A stretch of 64,000 bases of DNA, taken from positions 124,001 through 188,000 of the forward strand of contig NZ_FORC01000005.1 of assembly GCF_900113905.1 (NCBI RefSeq). Reading direction: 5' to 3'. The stretch comes from Phytopseudomonas argentinensis (lineage in GTDB: Bacteria; Pseudomonadota; Gammaproteobacteria; Pseudomonadales; Pseudomonadaceae). Numbering within the stretch: position 1 is the stretch's first letter; each line of letters starts with the position of its first letter. This document shows, piece by piece, positions 51,681 to 59,580 of the stretch. Position numbers and translations under genes: made by a program. The notes beneath the pieces were generated by a model. The model was not told the DNA's origin, did no database searches, and worked only from the letters and a program-made list of their open reading frames with translations.

Positions 51681-53420
51681 TCATGTCAGAAATCCCAACG
51701 GCGCCCGGGCTGCATCGATACGGGCGATGCGCAAGTCGATCTCGGGCGACAGATAGCTGAAGAAGAACGCTGCGCTATCGAGCTTCTCCTGATACCAGGG
51801 ATCTCCGGCCAGCAGCGGCGCCGCCACGCGTGCGGAACGCGCCCAAGCATAGGCCAGCAGCGCCCAGCCGAGCAGGTGCAGAAAATCGCTGGCAATCCGG
51901 TACGGGTATTCGGCGTCGCCCTCGGTTTGCTTGAGGATGCCTTTCACCAAGACACGCAAATTCGCGGATAGCGCACTTAGCGGGTCGGCATGCTCGCCGC
52001 CCGCCGCCGCCTCCTGCTCGAACAACGCCAGCAGCTCCTCCAACGCCATGCCACCATCGCCCAGCACCTTGCGCAATAGCAGATCGTTGGCCTGAATCTC
52101 GTTGCTGCCCTCGTAGATCATGGCGATACGGCTGTCGCGCAGGGTTTGCTCGATGCCGTACTCGCCAATGTAGCCGTAGCCGCCAAACACCTGCAGCGCC
52201 TCGCTGGCCAAGTGAAAACCCTGGTCGGTGAAGAACGCCTTGATCACTGGCGTCAGCAGCCCGGCCAGGCGAGTGGCCTGCTGGCGGGCCGGTTCACTGC
52301 TGGCATGCTCGGCCTGATCGAGCAGGTGCGCGCCCCAGTAACCGACCACCCGCAGCCCCTGGCTGACGGCGCGCAGGCGCAGCAGCGCCAGACGCATGGC
52401 CGGGTGGTAATGGATGGGGTCGGCAGGCGCTGCAGCAACGCCTTCCGGTCGGCCTGGCGCACGCATCTGCCGGCGCTCCCGGGCGTAATCCAGGGCATTC
52501 TGCCAGGCCGCCTCGGCATGCCCGAGGCCCTGCAAACCAACGTGCAGGCGCGCCGAGTTCATCATCACGAACAGCGCCGCGAGGCCACAATTCGGCTCGC
52601 CGATCAGCCAACCTTGAGCACCGTCGAAACTCAGCGAGCAGGTGGCGCTGCCCTTGATGCCCATCTTGTGTTCGATGCCGTCGCAGCGCACGGCGTTACG
52701 CGTGCCGTCATCCAGCCGCTTGGGCACCAGAAACAGCGAGATGCCGCGGGTACCCGACGGCGCATCCGGCAGGCGCGCCAGTACCAGGTGCAGAATGTCT
52801 GCGGTGAGGTCGTGCTCGCCGCCGGAGATGAACAGCTTGCTGCCGGTAAGACGATAACCGCCGTCATCCTGAGGCTCTGCGCGACAGCGCAGCAGCCCCA
52901 CATCGCTGCCGGCCTGAGGTTCGGTGAGGCACATGGTCGGCAGGCTCTCCCCGCTGACGATGGCCGGCAAGTAGCGCTCCTTGAGCGACTGCGGGGCGTG
53001 GACATCAAGACACAGGTAGGCACCGTGGGCGATGCCGGTGTACATCGCCCAGGCATGGTTGCTGGCGTAGAGCATTTCCTGCAGCGCCGCATCCAACAGT
53101 TGCGGCAGGCCCTGGCCGCCATGGGCGGGATCGCAGGCCAGCGCGGACCAGCCGCCTTCCACATAGGCTCGGTAAGCGGCAGCAAAGCCCTCGGGCGTGC
53201 TGACTTCGCCTTCTTGCCAGCTGCAGCCTTGTCGATCTCCGCTGGCATTCAGTGGCGCCAGCACTGCGGAACTGAAGCGCGCAGCCTCTTCCAGTACCTG
53301 CAAGGCCAGCGGCAGGTCGACCTCGGCAAAGGCCGGCAGCTCAGCCCAGGCCGCAGGCGCCTGCAGCCAGTGCTCGAGGACGAAACGCATATCGCGCAAC
53401 GGCGCCTTGTATTGCCACAT
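51681..53420 (-). CDS. Acyl-CoA dehydrogenase of the ferulate operon
   Basis: A 579-residue flavoprotein of the large acyl-CoA dehydrogenase group with a C-terminal extension. Signatures are MCLTEPQAGSDVG, the substrate-proximal FISGGEHDL, and the catalytic Glu in AMIYEGSNEIQANDL. The start is ATG 53420, with AGGGAGG six bases upstream. A P. putida gene in the same place, beside fcs-ech-vdh, suggests it supports beta-oxidation of phenylpropenoid-CoA side chains, though the fcs-ech-vdh route itself does not need it. It is last in the operon, separated from the thiolase gene by a palindromic element. Confidence 0.88.
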   Translation of the reverse strand: MWQYKAPLRDMRFVLEHWLQAPAAWAELPAFAEVDLPLALQVLEEAARFSSAVLAPLNASGDRQGCSWQEGEVSTPEGFAAAYRAYVEGGWSALACDPAHGGQGLPQLLDAALQEMLYASNHAWAMYTGIAHGAYLCLDVHAPQSLKERYLPAIVSGESLPTMCLTEPQAGSDVGLLRCRAEPQDDGGYRLTGSKLFISGGEHDLTADILHLVLARLPDAPSGTRGISLFLVPKRLDDGTRNAVRCDGIEHKMGIKGSATCSLSFDGAQGWLIGEPNCGLAALFVMMNSARLHVGLQGLGHAEAAWQNALDYARERRQMRAPGRPEGVAAAPADPIHYHPAMRLALLRLRAVSQGLRVVGYWGAHLLDQAEHASSEPARQQATRLAGLLTPVIKAFFTDQGFHLASEALQVFGGYGYIGEYGIEQTLRDSRIAMIYEGSNEIQANDLLLRKVLGDGGMALEELLALFEQEAAAGGEHADPLSALSANLRVLVKGILKQTEGDAEYPYRIASDFLHLLGWALLAYAWARSARVAAPLLAGDPWYQEKLDSAAFFFSYLSPEIDLRIARIDAARAPLGFLT

Positions 53421-53435
53421 GGTCAACCTCCCTGT

Positions 53436-53576
53436 AGGGCACCTCTAAAAACTACCTGCGTTGCCATCGCGGCGTTAAAACAGGCTCAAAATGCTCATTT
53501 ACAGCTCGTAAACTGCGCTTTTTCGCCTGCTTTTGCCTTGCGCTGGCTGCCTCGCCTACGTTTTTAGAGGTGCCCT
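53436..53576. mobile_element. MITE-like 141-bp palindromic element
   Basis: The element has 17-bp perfect terminal inverted repeats AGGGCACCTCTAAAAAC (53436-53452) and its complement (53560-53576). The interior is an imperfect palindrome throughout, with matching CAGGC and AGCTCGTAAA-like blocks. The direct repeat CTGTAG at 53432-53437 and 53575-53580 may be a target-site duplication that overlaps the ends. There is no coding capacity. It sits between the thiolase and dehydrogenase genes, ending 15 bp before the latter's start codon. Confidence 0.75.
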
Positions 53577-53588
53577 GTAGAGCAAAAC

Positions 53589-54827
53589 TCAGGCCTGGTA
53601 GCCCGGATTCTCGATCAGCATCGCCATGCCCTGCCCGCCACCGATGCAGGCAGCGGCGATGCCGTAACGCAGCTTGGCGTCGCGCAGCTGCCGCGCCAGG
53701 GTCATCACCAGGCGCAGGCCGGTAGCCGCCAATGGGTGGCCAAGGGCGATGGAGCCGCCGCGCTGATTCAGGCGCGCCGGATCCAGCCCCAACGCCTGAC
53801 TGACCGCCAGCACCTGGGCGCCCTGGGCTTCGTTGATTTCCAACAGACCGATGTCGTCCAGCCCCAGGCCGCTGCGCTGCAGCAGCAACTCGATGGCCGG
53901 TGCCGGGCCGATGCCCATGATCTCCGGCGCCACACCAACCACGCTGGAGGCACGCAACAGCGCCAGAGGCGGCTTCGAGGAGTCGGAGGCGCTACCGACC
54001 AGTGCCGCCGCCGCACCATCGACCACCGCGCAGCTGTTGCCGGCGGTCTGCACGCCGCCAGGGTGAATGGCGCTCAACCGCGCCAGCGCCTCGGCATCGG
54101 TGGGTCGTGGATGACTATCCTGCGCCACTTCGACAACCCGCCTGGGCAACTGGATACCGCGCGCCTGATAGCCATCCAGTTCGAAGCGCTCGTTGCCGAC
54201 CGCGACGATCTCCTCGCCCAGCCAGCCGCTATCGCGAGCCTGCAATGCACGCTGATGGCTGCCCAACGCGTAGGCATCCACCTGCTCGCGACTAATGCCG
54301 TATTCAACGGCCAGGCGCTCGGCGGTGTCGATCATGTCCACACCCGGCGCCGGATCGAACAGCGCTTCCCAGAGAAAATCCTTGAAACCGACCGACGCGC
54401 CGAGACGAAAGCCCGCCCGGTGCTCATAGGCGGCAATCGGGTTGCGCGACATCGACTCGCTGCCCACGCACAGCGCCAGTTGCCCGCCAGACTGCAGATG
54501 CATGGCCCCTTGGCGCAGCAACTCCAGGCCGGTGCCACAGATGCGCTGTACCGCCAGCGCCGGCACCTGCTGCGGCACGCCGCTGTACAGGCCGATATGC
54601 CGCGGCAGCATATAAGCGTCAAAACTGGCCTGGGCCATGGAGCCAGCGAACACGCCGTCCACCGCTGCCGGATCGAGGCCGGCGCGGGCCAGCACAGCGC
54701 GGCCGACCTTGATGCCCAGGTCGATGGGCGAAACCTGGGCCAGCGGCCCGTTCAGGTCGCTCCAGGGCGTGCGCAGCGCCTCGATGATCGCCACCTCCTC
54801 GAATGCACTGAACTGGCCGCTGCTCAC
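53589..54827 (-). CDS. Thiolase (acetyl-CoA acetyltransferase) of the ferulate operon
   Basis: A 412-residue thiolase. The nucleophilic Cys lies in AVQRICGTGLELLRQGA, the His in GGSIALGHPLAATG and the second Cys in IAAACIGGGQGMAML. The NEAFA motif is NEAQGA here, a small departure near the active site. It would cleave a beta-ketoacyl-CoA, such as vanillyl-ketoacyl-CoA, if beta-oxidation occurs. The start overlaps the fcs stop by 4 bp, so translation is coupled. Confidence 0.92.
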   Translation of the reverse strand: MSSGQFSAFEEVAIIEALRTPWSDLNGPLAQVSPIDLGIKVGRAVLARAGLDPAAVDGVFAGSMAQASFDAYMLPRHIGLYSGVPQQVPALAVQRICGTGLELLRQGAMHLQSGGQLALCVGSESMSRNPIAAYEHRAGFRLGASVGFKDFLWEALFDPAPGVDMIDTAERLAVEYGISREQVDAYALGSHQRALQARDSGWLGEEIVAVGNERFELDGYQARGIQLPRRVVEVAQDSHPRPTDAEALARLSAIHPGGVQTAGNSCAVVDGAAAALVGSASDSSKPPLALLRASSVVGVAPEIMGIGPAPAIELLLQRSGLGLDDIGLLEINEAQGAQVLAVSQALGLDPARLNQRGGSIALGHPLAATGLRLVMTLARQLRDAKLRYGIAAACIGGGQGMAMLIENPGYQA

Positions 54828-56680
54828 GGCCGCGACTCGGCGCGCAGGATCGACACGTCACGGCCGCGGTACAGCGCTTCGACCTGCTCGGCGCGCCATT
54901 GCAGCACGGCACGCTGGTTGATCGAGCCCTTGTCGGTGATCTCGCCACGGTCGATGGACGGCGCCTGGCTCATCAGGGCGATCCATTCCAGCCGTGTGGC
55001 ATTGCCGGTAGCTTCGCGGTTGAGGCGCTGCAGCCAATCGGCGAACCAGCCACGGACCGCGGCGCTGGCCAGCACCTCGGCGTCACTGGCGTCCGCCGCC
55101 AGGCCGGCCAGTTGCCGGCATTCATAGAGGCGCGGAAATACCAGCAACCCCAGGCATTCGCGATCCGGCGCGGCGACCACCACGTCCTGCACGTAGGGCG
55201 AGCCTTCGAGCACGGCGCGATTGCGCAGCGGGCCGACGCTGACGAACACCCCGGACGACAGCTTGAAGTCCTCGGCGATGCGCCCATCGAACATCAGGCC
55301 CAGTTGCGGGTCGGTCGGGTCGGCCAACTTGAGCGCGTCACCGGAGCAGTAGAAACCGTCCTCGTCGAACACCTCGGCGGTCTGCTGCTCGGCACGCCAG
55401 TAGCCCGGCATGATGTGCGGCCCGCGAAAGCGCCCTTCCAACTTGCCGTCGACCGGCACCAGGCGTACTTCGCAACCCGGCGCCGGCAGGCCGACGTAGC
55501 CGGCCATGGACAGCGGCCCGGTGGTGAAGGTGCAGGACGGCGACGCCTCGGTCATGCCCAGCCCGGCCATCATCCGGATGCGCTCGCCGCAATGCTGCTC
55601 GGCGATGCGATCGAGGCGATCCCAGGTACTTTGCGACAGTCCGGCAGCGGCGAAGAAGAACAGCTTGATGCGCGCGAAGAAGCGCTCGCGCAGCCCCGCG
55701 TCCTGCTCCAGGGCGTTGACCAGCTCTTCCCAGCCCTTGGGCACGGTCAGGTAGGCGGTCGGCGAGATCTCGCGCAGGTTGCGCAGGGTTTCGGCCATGC
55801 CCTGGGGCGTCGGCTTGCCGTCGTCGAGATAGAAGGTGCCGCCGTTGTACAGCACGATGCCCAGGTTGTGGCTGCCACCAAAGGTGTGGTTCCACGGCAG
55901 CCAGTCGACCAGCACCGGCGGCTCCTCACCGAACACCGGGAAGGTCTGCAGCAGCATCTGCTGGTTGGCGCAGAGCATGCGCTGGGTGGTGACCACCGCC
56001 TTGGGCAGCTTGGTCGAGCCGGAGGTGAACAGGAACTTGGCGATGGTATCGGGGCCGGTGGCGGCGAAGGCAGCATCGGCCTCGGCGCCGCCGGGCTTGG
56101 CCAGCAGGCTGGCGAAATCGATGTTGGGTCGGCCCGCCACCTCACCGTGCACGGTGATCACCGGCACATCGGCGGCCATCACCGCGTCGATGGCGCGCTG
56201 GTAGGGCGCGGCGTTATCGACGAACAGCAGGCCCGGCTGCAGCAAGTCGCAGACATGGCGCAGCTTGGCGTGATCCTGGGAGAGCAGCGAATAGGCTGGC
56301 GACACCGGGCAATAGGGAATGCCGGCATACATGGCGCCAAGGGCCATCTGCAGGTGCTGCAAGCCGTTGCCAGAAAGAATCGCCAGGGGCCGCTCGGCGC
56401 TCAGGCCGAAGCCGAGCAGGCTTTGCGCGATGGCCCGCACCGCGTCGAGCATCCCCGCATAACTGGTGTGCTGCCACTCGCCGTTCTCGTCGCGCACGGC
56501 CAGAAAGGTTTGCTGCCCGCGCACTTCGGCCCAGTGCACCAGGCGGTCGAGCAAGCGCTCGGGCAAGGGGGCCAGTGGTTCCAGCGAGCGCATGTGCAAA
56601 ACGCCCTGACGTTCGCTGACCTCCACGGCCGGGCGGCCGATGGACACCTGGCGATAACGCGGTCCGGTATCGGAGTTCAC
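54824..56680 (-). CDS. fcs: Feruloyl-CoA synthetase
   Basis: AMP-forming acyl-CoA ligase of 618 residues that activates ferulate and related hydroxycinnamates. The ATP-binding motif is FLFTSGSTKLPKAVVTT, with MAGLGMTEASPSCTFTT in the core and FYCSGDALKLAD and FDGRIAEDFKLSSG near the C-terminus. The start is a GTG at 56680 with GGAGAAG upstream. It sits between vdh and the thiolase in the order ech-vdh-fcs-thiolase-dehydrogenase, as in P. putida. Confidence 0.93.
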   Translation of the reverse strand: MNSDTGPRYRQVSIGRPAVEVSERQGVLHMRSLEPLAPLPERLLDRLVHWAEVRGQQTFLAVRDENGEWQHTSYAGMLDAVRAIAQSLLGFGLSAERPLAILSGNGLQHLQMALGAMYAGIPYCPVSPAYSLLSQDHAKLRHVCDLLQPGLLFVDNAAPYQRAIDAVMAADVPVITVHGEVAGRPNIDFASLLAKPGGAEADAAFAATGPDTIAKFLFTSGSTKLPKAVVTTQRMLCANQQMLLQTFPVFGEEPPVLVDWLPWNHTFGGSHNLGIVLYNGGTFYLDDGKPTPQGMAETLRNLREISPTAYLTVPKGWEELVNALEQDAGLRERFFARIKLFFFAAAGLSQSTWDRLDRIAEQHCGERIRMMAGLGMTEASPSCTFTTGPLSMAGYVGLPAPGCEVRLVPVDGKLEGRFRGPHIMPGYWRAEQQTAEVFDEDGFYCSGDALKLADPTDPQLGLMFDGRIAEDFKLSSGVFVSVGPLRNRAVLEGSPYVQDVVVAAPDRECLGLLVFPRLYECRQLAGLAADASDAEVLASAAVRGWFADWLQRLNREATGNATRLEWIALMSQAPSIDRGEITDKGSINQRAVLQWRAEQVEALYRGRDVSILRAESRP

Positions 56681-56791
56681 TTTGCTTCTCCACGCGGGCG
56701 ACTCGGGTCGCCACTATTGTTCTTGTCGAGGCGCCGTAATCGCCCCTCGCAAGAGGCGACCGGCACACGCAGGAATGCAGCAATGGTTTGA

Positions 56792-58240
56792 CTAGATAGG
56801 GTAATGCCGCGGGCCGTTCTGCAGGGTCACCCAGCGCAACTGGGTGAACTGCTCGATGGCCGACTTGCCGCCAAAGCTGCCGTAACCACTGGCCTTGACG
56901 CCGCCGAAGGGCATCTGCGCCTCGTCGTGCACGGTCGGCCCGTTGATATGGCAGATGCCCGACTCGACGCGCTGCGCCAGGGCCAGCGCGCGGGTGGTAT
57001 CGCGACTGAAGATCGCCGACGACAGGCCGAATTCGGAGTCGTTGGCCAGGCGCAGCAGCTCCTCGTCACCGTTGCCGCGCAGCACCACGGCGACCGGCCC
57101 GAAGGACTCCTCGGCATACAGACGCATCGCTGGGGTGACGTGGTCGAGCAGCGTCGCCTGCATGATGCTGCCCTCCACCTGGCCGCCAGCGATCAACTTC
57201 GCGCCCTTGCCAACGGCATCATCGACCAGCGCCTTGATGCGCTCGCCGGCCGACACGTCGACCAGCGAACCGAGCACCGACTCGTTGCTGGCCGGGTTAC
57301 CGGCGCGCAGGGTAGCCACCTTGGCGGCCAGCTTGGCGACGAAAGCATCGGCGACCTTGCTGTCGACCACCAGGCGCTCGGTGGACATGCAGATCTGCCC
57401 CTGATTGAAGTAGGCGCCGAATGCCGCAGCCTCGACGGCGGCGTCCAGATCGGCATCATCGAGCACCAGCAACGGCGCCTTGCCACCGAGTTCCAGCAGC
57501 GCTGGCTTGAGATGCCGCGCCGACAGTTCGCCAACGATGCGCCCGACCTTGGTCGAGCCGGTGAAGTTGACCCGCCGTACCGCCGGATTGGCGATCAGCC
57601 GCTCGACGATCACCGCGGCATCGGCGGGCGCGTTACTGATCACGTTGACTACACCGTCACCCAGGCCGGCATCCTGCAACACCTGGCCGATCAGCCGATG
57701 CACGGCGGGGCTGAGCTCGGAGGCCTTGAGCACCACGGTATTGCCACAGGCCAGCGGCATGGCGATGGCGCGGGTGGCGAGAATCACCGGGGCGTTCCAT
57801 GGCGCGATACCGAGCACCACACCGCAGGGCTGACGCAGCGCCATGGCAAAACTGCCGGGCACGTCGGAAGGAATCACCTCGCCATGGATCTGGGTGGTCA
57901 GCGACGCCGCCTCGCGCAGCATGTTGCCCGCCAGGTGCACGTTGAAACCGTACCAGTTGGCCATCGCCCCGGTTTCCCCGGCCGCGGCGATGAACTCACC
58001 AGCGCGCGCCTGCATCTGCTCGGCCGCCTTGAGCAGGCGTGTACGCCGCTCGTTGGGCGCCAGCGCAGCCCAGGTCGGAAACGCGGCCTGGGCGGCTGCG
58101 ACTGCCGCATCGGCATCTTCCACGGTAGCGGCGGCGACCCGGGAGACCACTTCACCGGTTACCGGGTTGTGGCGTTCGAAGGTTCGTCCATCACGGGCGG
58201 GGCACGACTGGCCACCGATCAGCAGGGGCACGTCCAGCAT
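56792..58240 (-). CDS. vdh: Vanillin dehydrogenase
   Basis: NAD-dependent aldehyde dehydrogenase of 482 residues. It has PWNAPVILATRAIAMPLACG, the general-base Glu in LLELGGKAPLLVLDDAD and the nucleophile Cys in FNQGQICMSTERLVVD. In the pathway it oxidises vanillin to vanillate. It starts with ATG at 58240 behind GAGGAATC. Specificity is inferred from the operon. Confidence 0.93.
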   Translation of the reverse strand: MLDVPLLIGGQSCPARDGRTFERHNPVTGEVVSRVAAATVEDADAAVAAAQAAFPTWAALAPNERRTRLLKAAEQMQARAGEFIAAAGETGAMANWYGFNVHLAGNMLREAASLTTQIHGEVIPSDVPGSFAMALRQPCGVVLGIAPWNAPVILATRAIAMPLACGNTVVLKASELSPAVHRLIGQVLQDAGLGDGVVNVISNAPADAAVIVERLIANPAVRRVNFTGSTKVGRIVGELSARHLKPALLELGGKAPLLVLDDADLDAAVEAAAFGAYFNQGQICMSTERLVVDSKVADAFVAKLAAKVATLRAGNPASNESVLGSLVDVSAGERIKALVDDAVGKGAKLIAGGQVEGSIMQATLLDHVTPAMRLYAEESFGPVAVVLRGNGDEELLRLANDSEFGLSSAIFSRDTTRALALAQRVESGICHINGPTVHDEAQMPFGGVKASGYGSFGGKSAIEQFTQLRWVTLQNGPRHYPI

Positions 58241-58317
58241 GATGATTCCTCATTGTTGTCTTTGTAGGGAACGCTCGCGGCGCCCTGACGGCCACCGCGC
58301 AACACAAGGCCGGGCGA

Positions 58318-59148
58318 TCAGCGCTTGTAGGCCTGCAGGCCGGGCTTGATGGTCTTGTCGTCGAGGAACTGCTTCATGCCCTGCTCGCGACCACCCTCTT
58401 CATCCAGCAGGCGCGACTGGTCGAGCTTGGCGTACAGGTAATCCTCGTTCTGCTCCCAGGTCAGTTCGCGGCAACGCTTGAAGCCATGCTTGGCGGCACG
58501 CAGCACCACCGGGTTCTTTTCCAGCAGGTTGCGCGCCAGCTCCAGGGTAGTCTCGCGCAGCTGCGCCAGCGGCACGCTTTCGTTGACCAGGCCCATCTCG
58601 GCGGCTTTCTTACCGTCGAAGGTCTTGCCGGTCATGATGTAGTACAGCGACTGGCGGTGGCCCACGGTGTCGGCCATGGCCTTGCTGACCAGGTTGCCCG
58701 GCGGGATGCCCCAGTTGATTTCCGAGAGGCCGAAGGTCGCCTCGTCGGCGCAGATCGCCAGGTCACAGGCCACCAGCGGGCTGAAGCCGCCACCGAAGCA
58801 CCAGCCGTTGACCATGGCGATGGTCGGCTTGGCGTACATGCGCAGCAGTTTCCACTGCCACTGCGAGGCTTCACGGCGGATCTTCTCCTGAAGAATTTCC
58901 GGGCCGGCGTCCACTTCGCGGAAGTATTCCTTGAGGTCCATGCCTGCGGTCCAGGACTCGCCAGCACCGGTCAGCACCAGTACGCGAGCCTCGGCGTCCT
59001 GCTCCAGCACCTCGAGAACATCGACCATCTCACGATTGAGGGTCGGGCTCATGGCGTTGCGTTTTTCCGGACGGTTGAGAGTGACCCAGGCGATGCCCTC
59101 GTCGACATCGACTTTCACGGTTTGCCAGCGGCCTTCGTACTTGCTCAT
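58318..59148 (-). CDS. ech: p-Hydroxycinnamoyl-CoA hydratase/lyase
   Basis: Crotonase-fold enzyme of 276 residues that hydrates feruloyl-CoA and cleaves it to vanillin and acetyl-CoA. It starts MSKYEGRWQTVKVDVDEGIA and contains AGESWTAGMDLKEYFREVD and CADEATFGLSEINWGIPPGN, with the catalytic Glu in GLSEINW. It is the first gene of the operon, so the promoter and MarR operator upstream should control the whole set. Confidence 0.95.
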   Translation of the reverse strand: MSKYEGRWQTVKVDVDEGIAWVTLNRPEKRNAMSPTLNREMVDVLEVLEQDAEARVLVLTGAGESWTAGMDLKEYFREVDAGPEILQEKIRREASQWQWKLLRMYAKPTIAMVNGWCFGGGFSPLVACDLAICADEATFGLSEINWGIPPGNLVSKAMADTVGHRQSLYYIMTGKTFDGKKAAEMGLVNESVPLAQLRETTLELARNLLEKNPVVLRAAKHGFKRCRELTWEQNEDYLYAKLDQSRLLDEEGGREQGMKQFLDDKTIKPGLQAYKR

Positions 59149-59197
59149 GGGGGGTGCTCTTGTTTTGGTTGTCGATGAACAGAAGCTAATCCTGAAA

Positions 59198-59220
59198 AAT
59201 AGTTATGTCAATTAACTATT
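59198..59220. promoter_or_regulatory. Candidate MarR operator and ech promoter
   Basis: The inverted repeat AATAGTTA / TAACTATT with a 7-nt spacer lies about 50 bp upstream of the ech start. On the minus strand TTGACA (complement of 59207-59212) falls within the spacer, with a weak -10 (TAGCTT) 17 bp on. Binding would block RNA polymerase, as expected for repression by a MarR protein responding to hydroxycinnamoyl-CoA. Confidence 0.62.
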
Positions 59221-59319
59221 AATCAAAATCACCATCTGTGCCGAATTCGGACATATGCGCTTGAAAGCCTCTCGCTCGAGGGGCCGAAAACCCTCGAACA
59301 GTTCACGCTGCCGTTTCGC

Positions 59320-59387
59320 TATAGCCAAAGGCTTACACGACGGCGCGCCGGTTCGCTCTGGTGACACCCCGGCCGGGGCCGTAATCT
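59320..59387 (+). promoter_or_regulatory. GacA-like upstream box and promoter of the predicted sRNA
   Basis: TATAGCCAAAGGCTTACA (59320-59337) matches 12 of 16 informative positions of the GacA upstream activating sequence (TGTAAG-N6-CTTACA form); the right half is perfect. It centres about 66 bp upstream of the inferred RNA start. GTGACA (59361-59366) and TAATCT (59382-59387) may form the -35 and -10 boxes, with a short 15-bp spacer. Confidence 0.45.
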
Positions 59388-59391
59388 ATGC

Positions 59392-59506
59392 CCATACCTG
59401 CAGCACAGGACGTGCTCAGGGTCATGGATGACGTGACCATAGCTAGGATGGCAGCCGACAGGATGTTGGCATTGGTCAGTAAAAGCCCGCTTCGGCGGGT
59501 TTTTTA
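59392..59506 (+). ncRNA. Predicted RsmX/Y/Z-family small RNA
   Basis: About 115 nt, the size of known Rsm RNAs. GGA motifs lie in loops of AGCAC-AGGAC-GTGCT (59402-59416), GTCA-TGGA-TGAC (59421-59432), GCTA-GGA-TGGC (59442-59452) and a 7-bp stem GCCGACA-GGA-TGTTGGC (59454-59470). The last contains ACAGGATGT, the core of the CsrA/RsmA consensus; the first contains ACAGGACGT. A Rho-independent terminator follows. No protein-coding frame with family resemblance is present. It should titrate RsmA/RsmE; this rests on structure, not on a sequence match. Confidence 0.72.
59481..59505. terminator. Rho-independent terminator, usable from both sides
   Basis: CCCGC, loop TTCG, GCGGG, with an A-run before and T-run after. 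It ends the predicted sRNA on the plus strand and, about 76 bp after the MFS stop, can end that gene on the minus strand. Confidence 0.9.
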
Positions 59507-59580
59507 TTGCCTGCAGAAAAGTGCGCAGGCAAGTGCGACGGCGCAAGGCCGCCGCACCGTCTCTCATGCGCCCGCCTCCG

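Noticed and set aside
59276..59297. Inverted repeat TCGAGGG / CCCTCGA between the ech promoter and the sRNA box
   Set aside because: It is short, GC-rich and lies outside both promoters; chance is likely.
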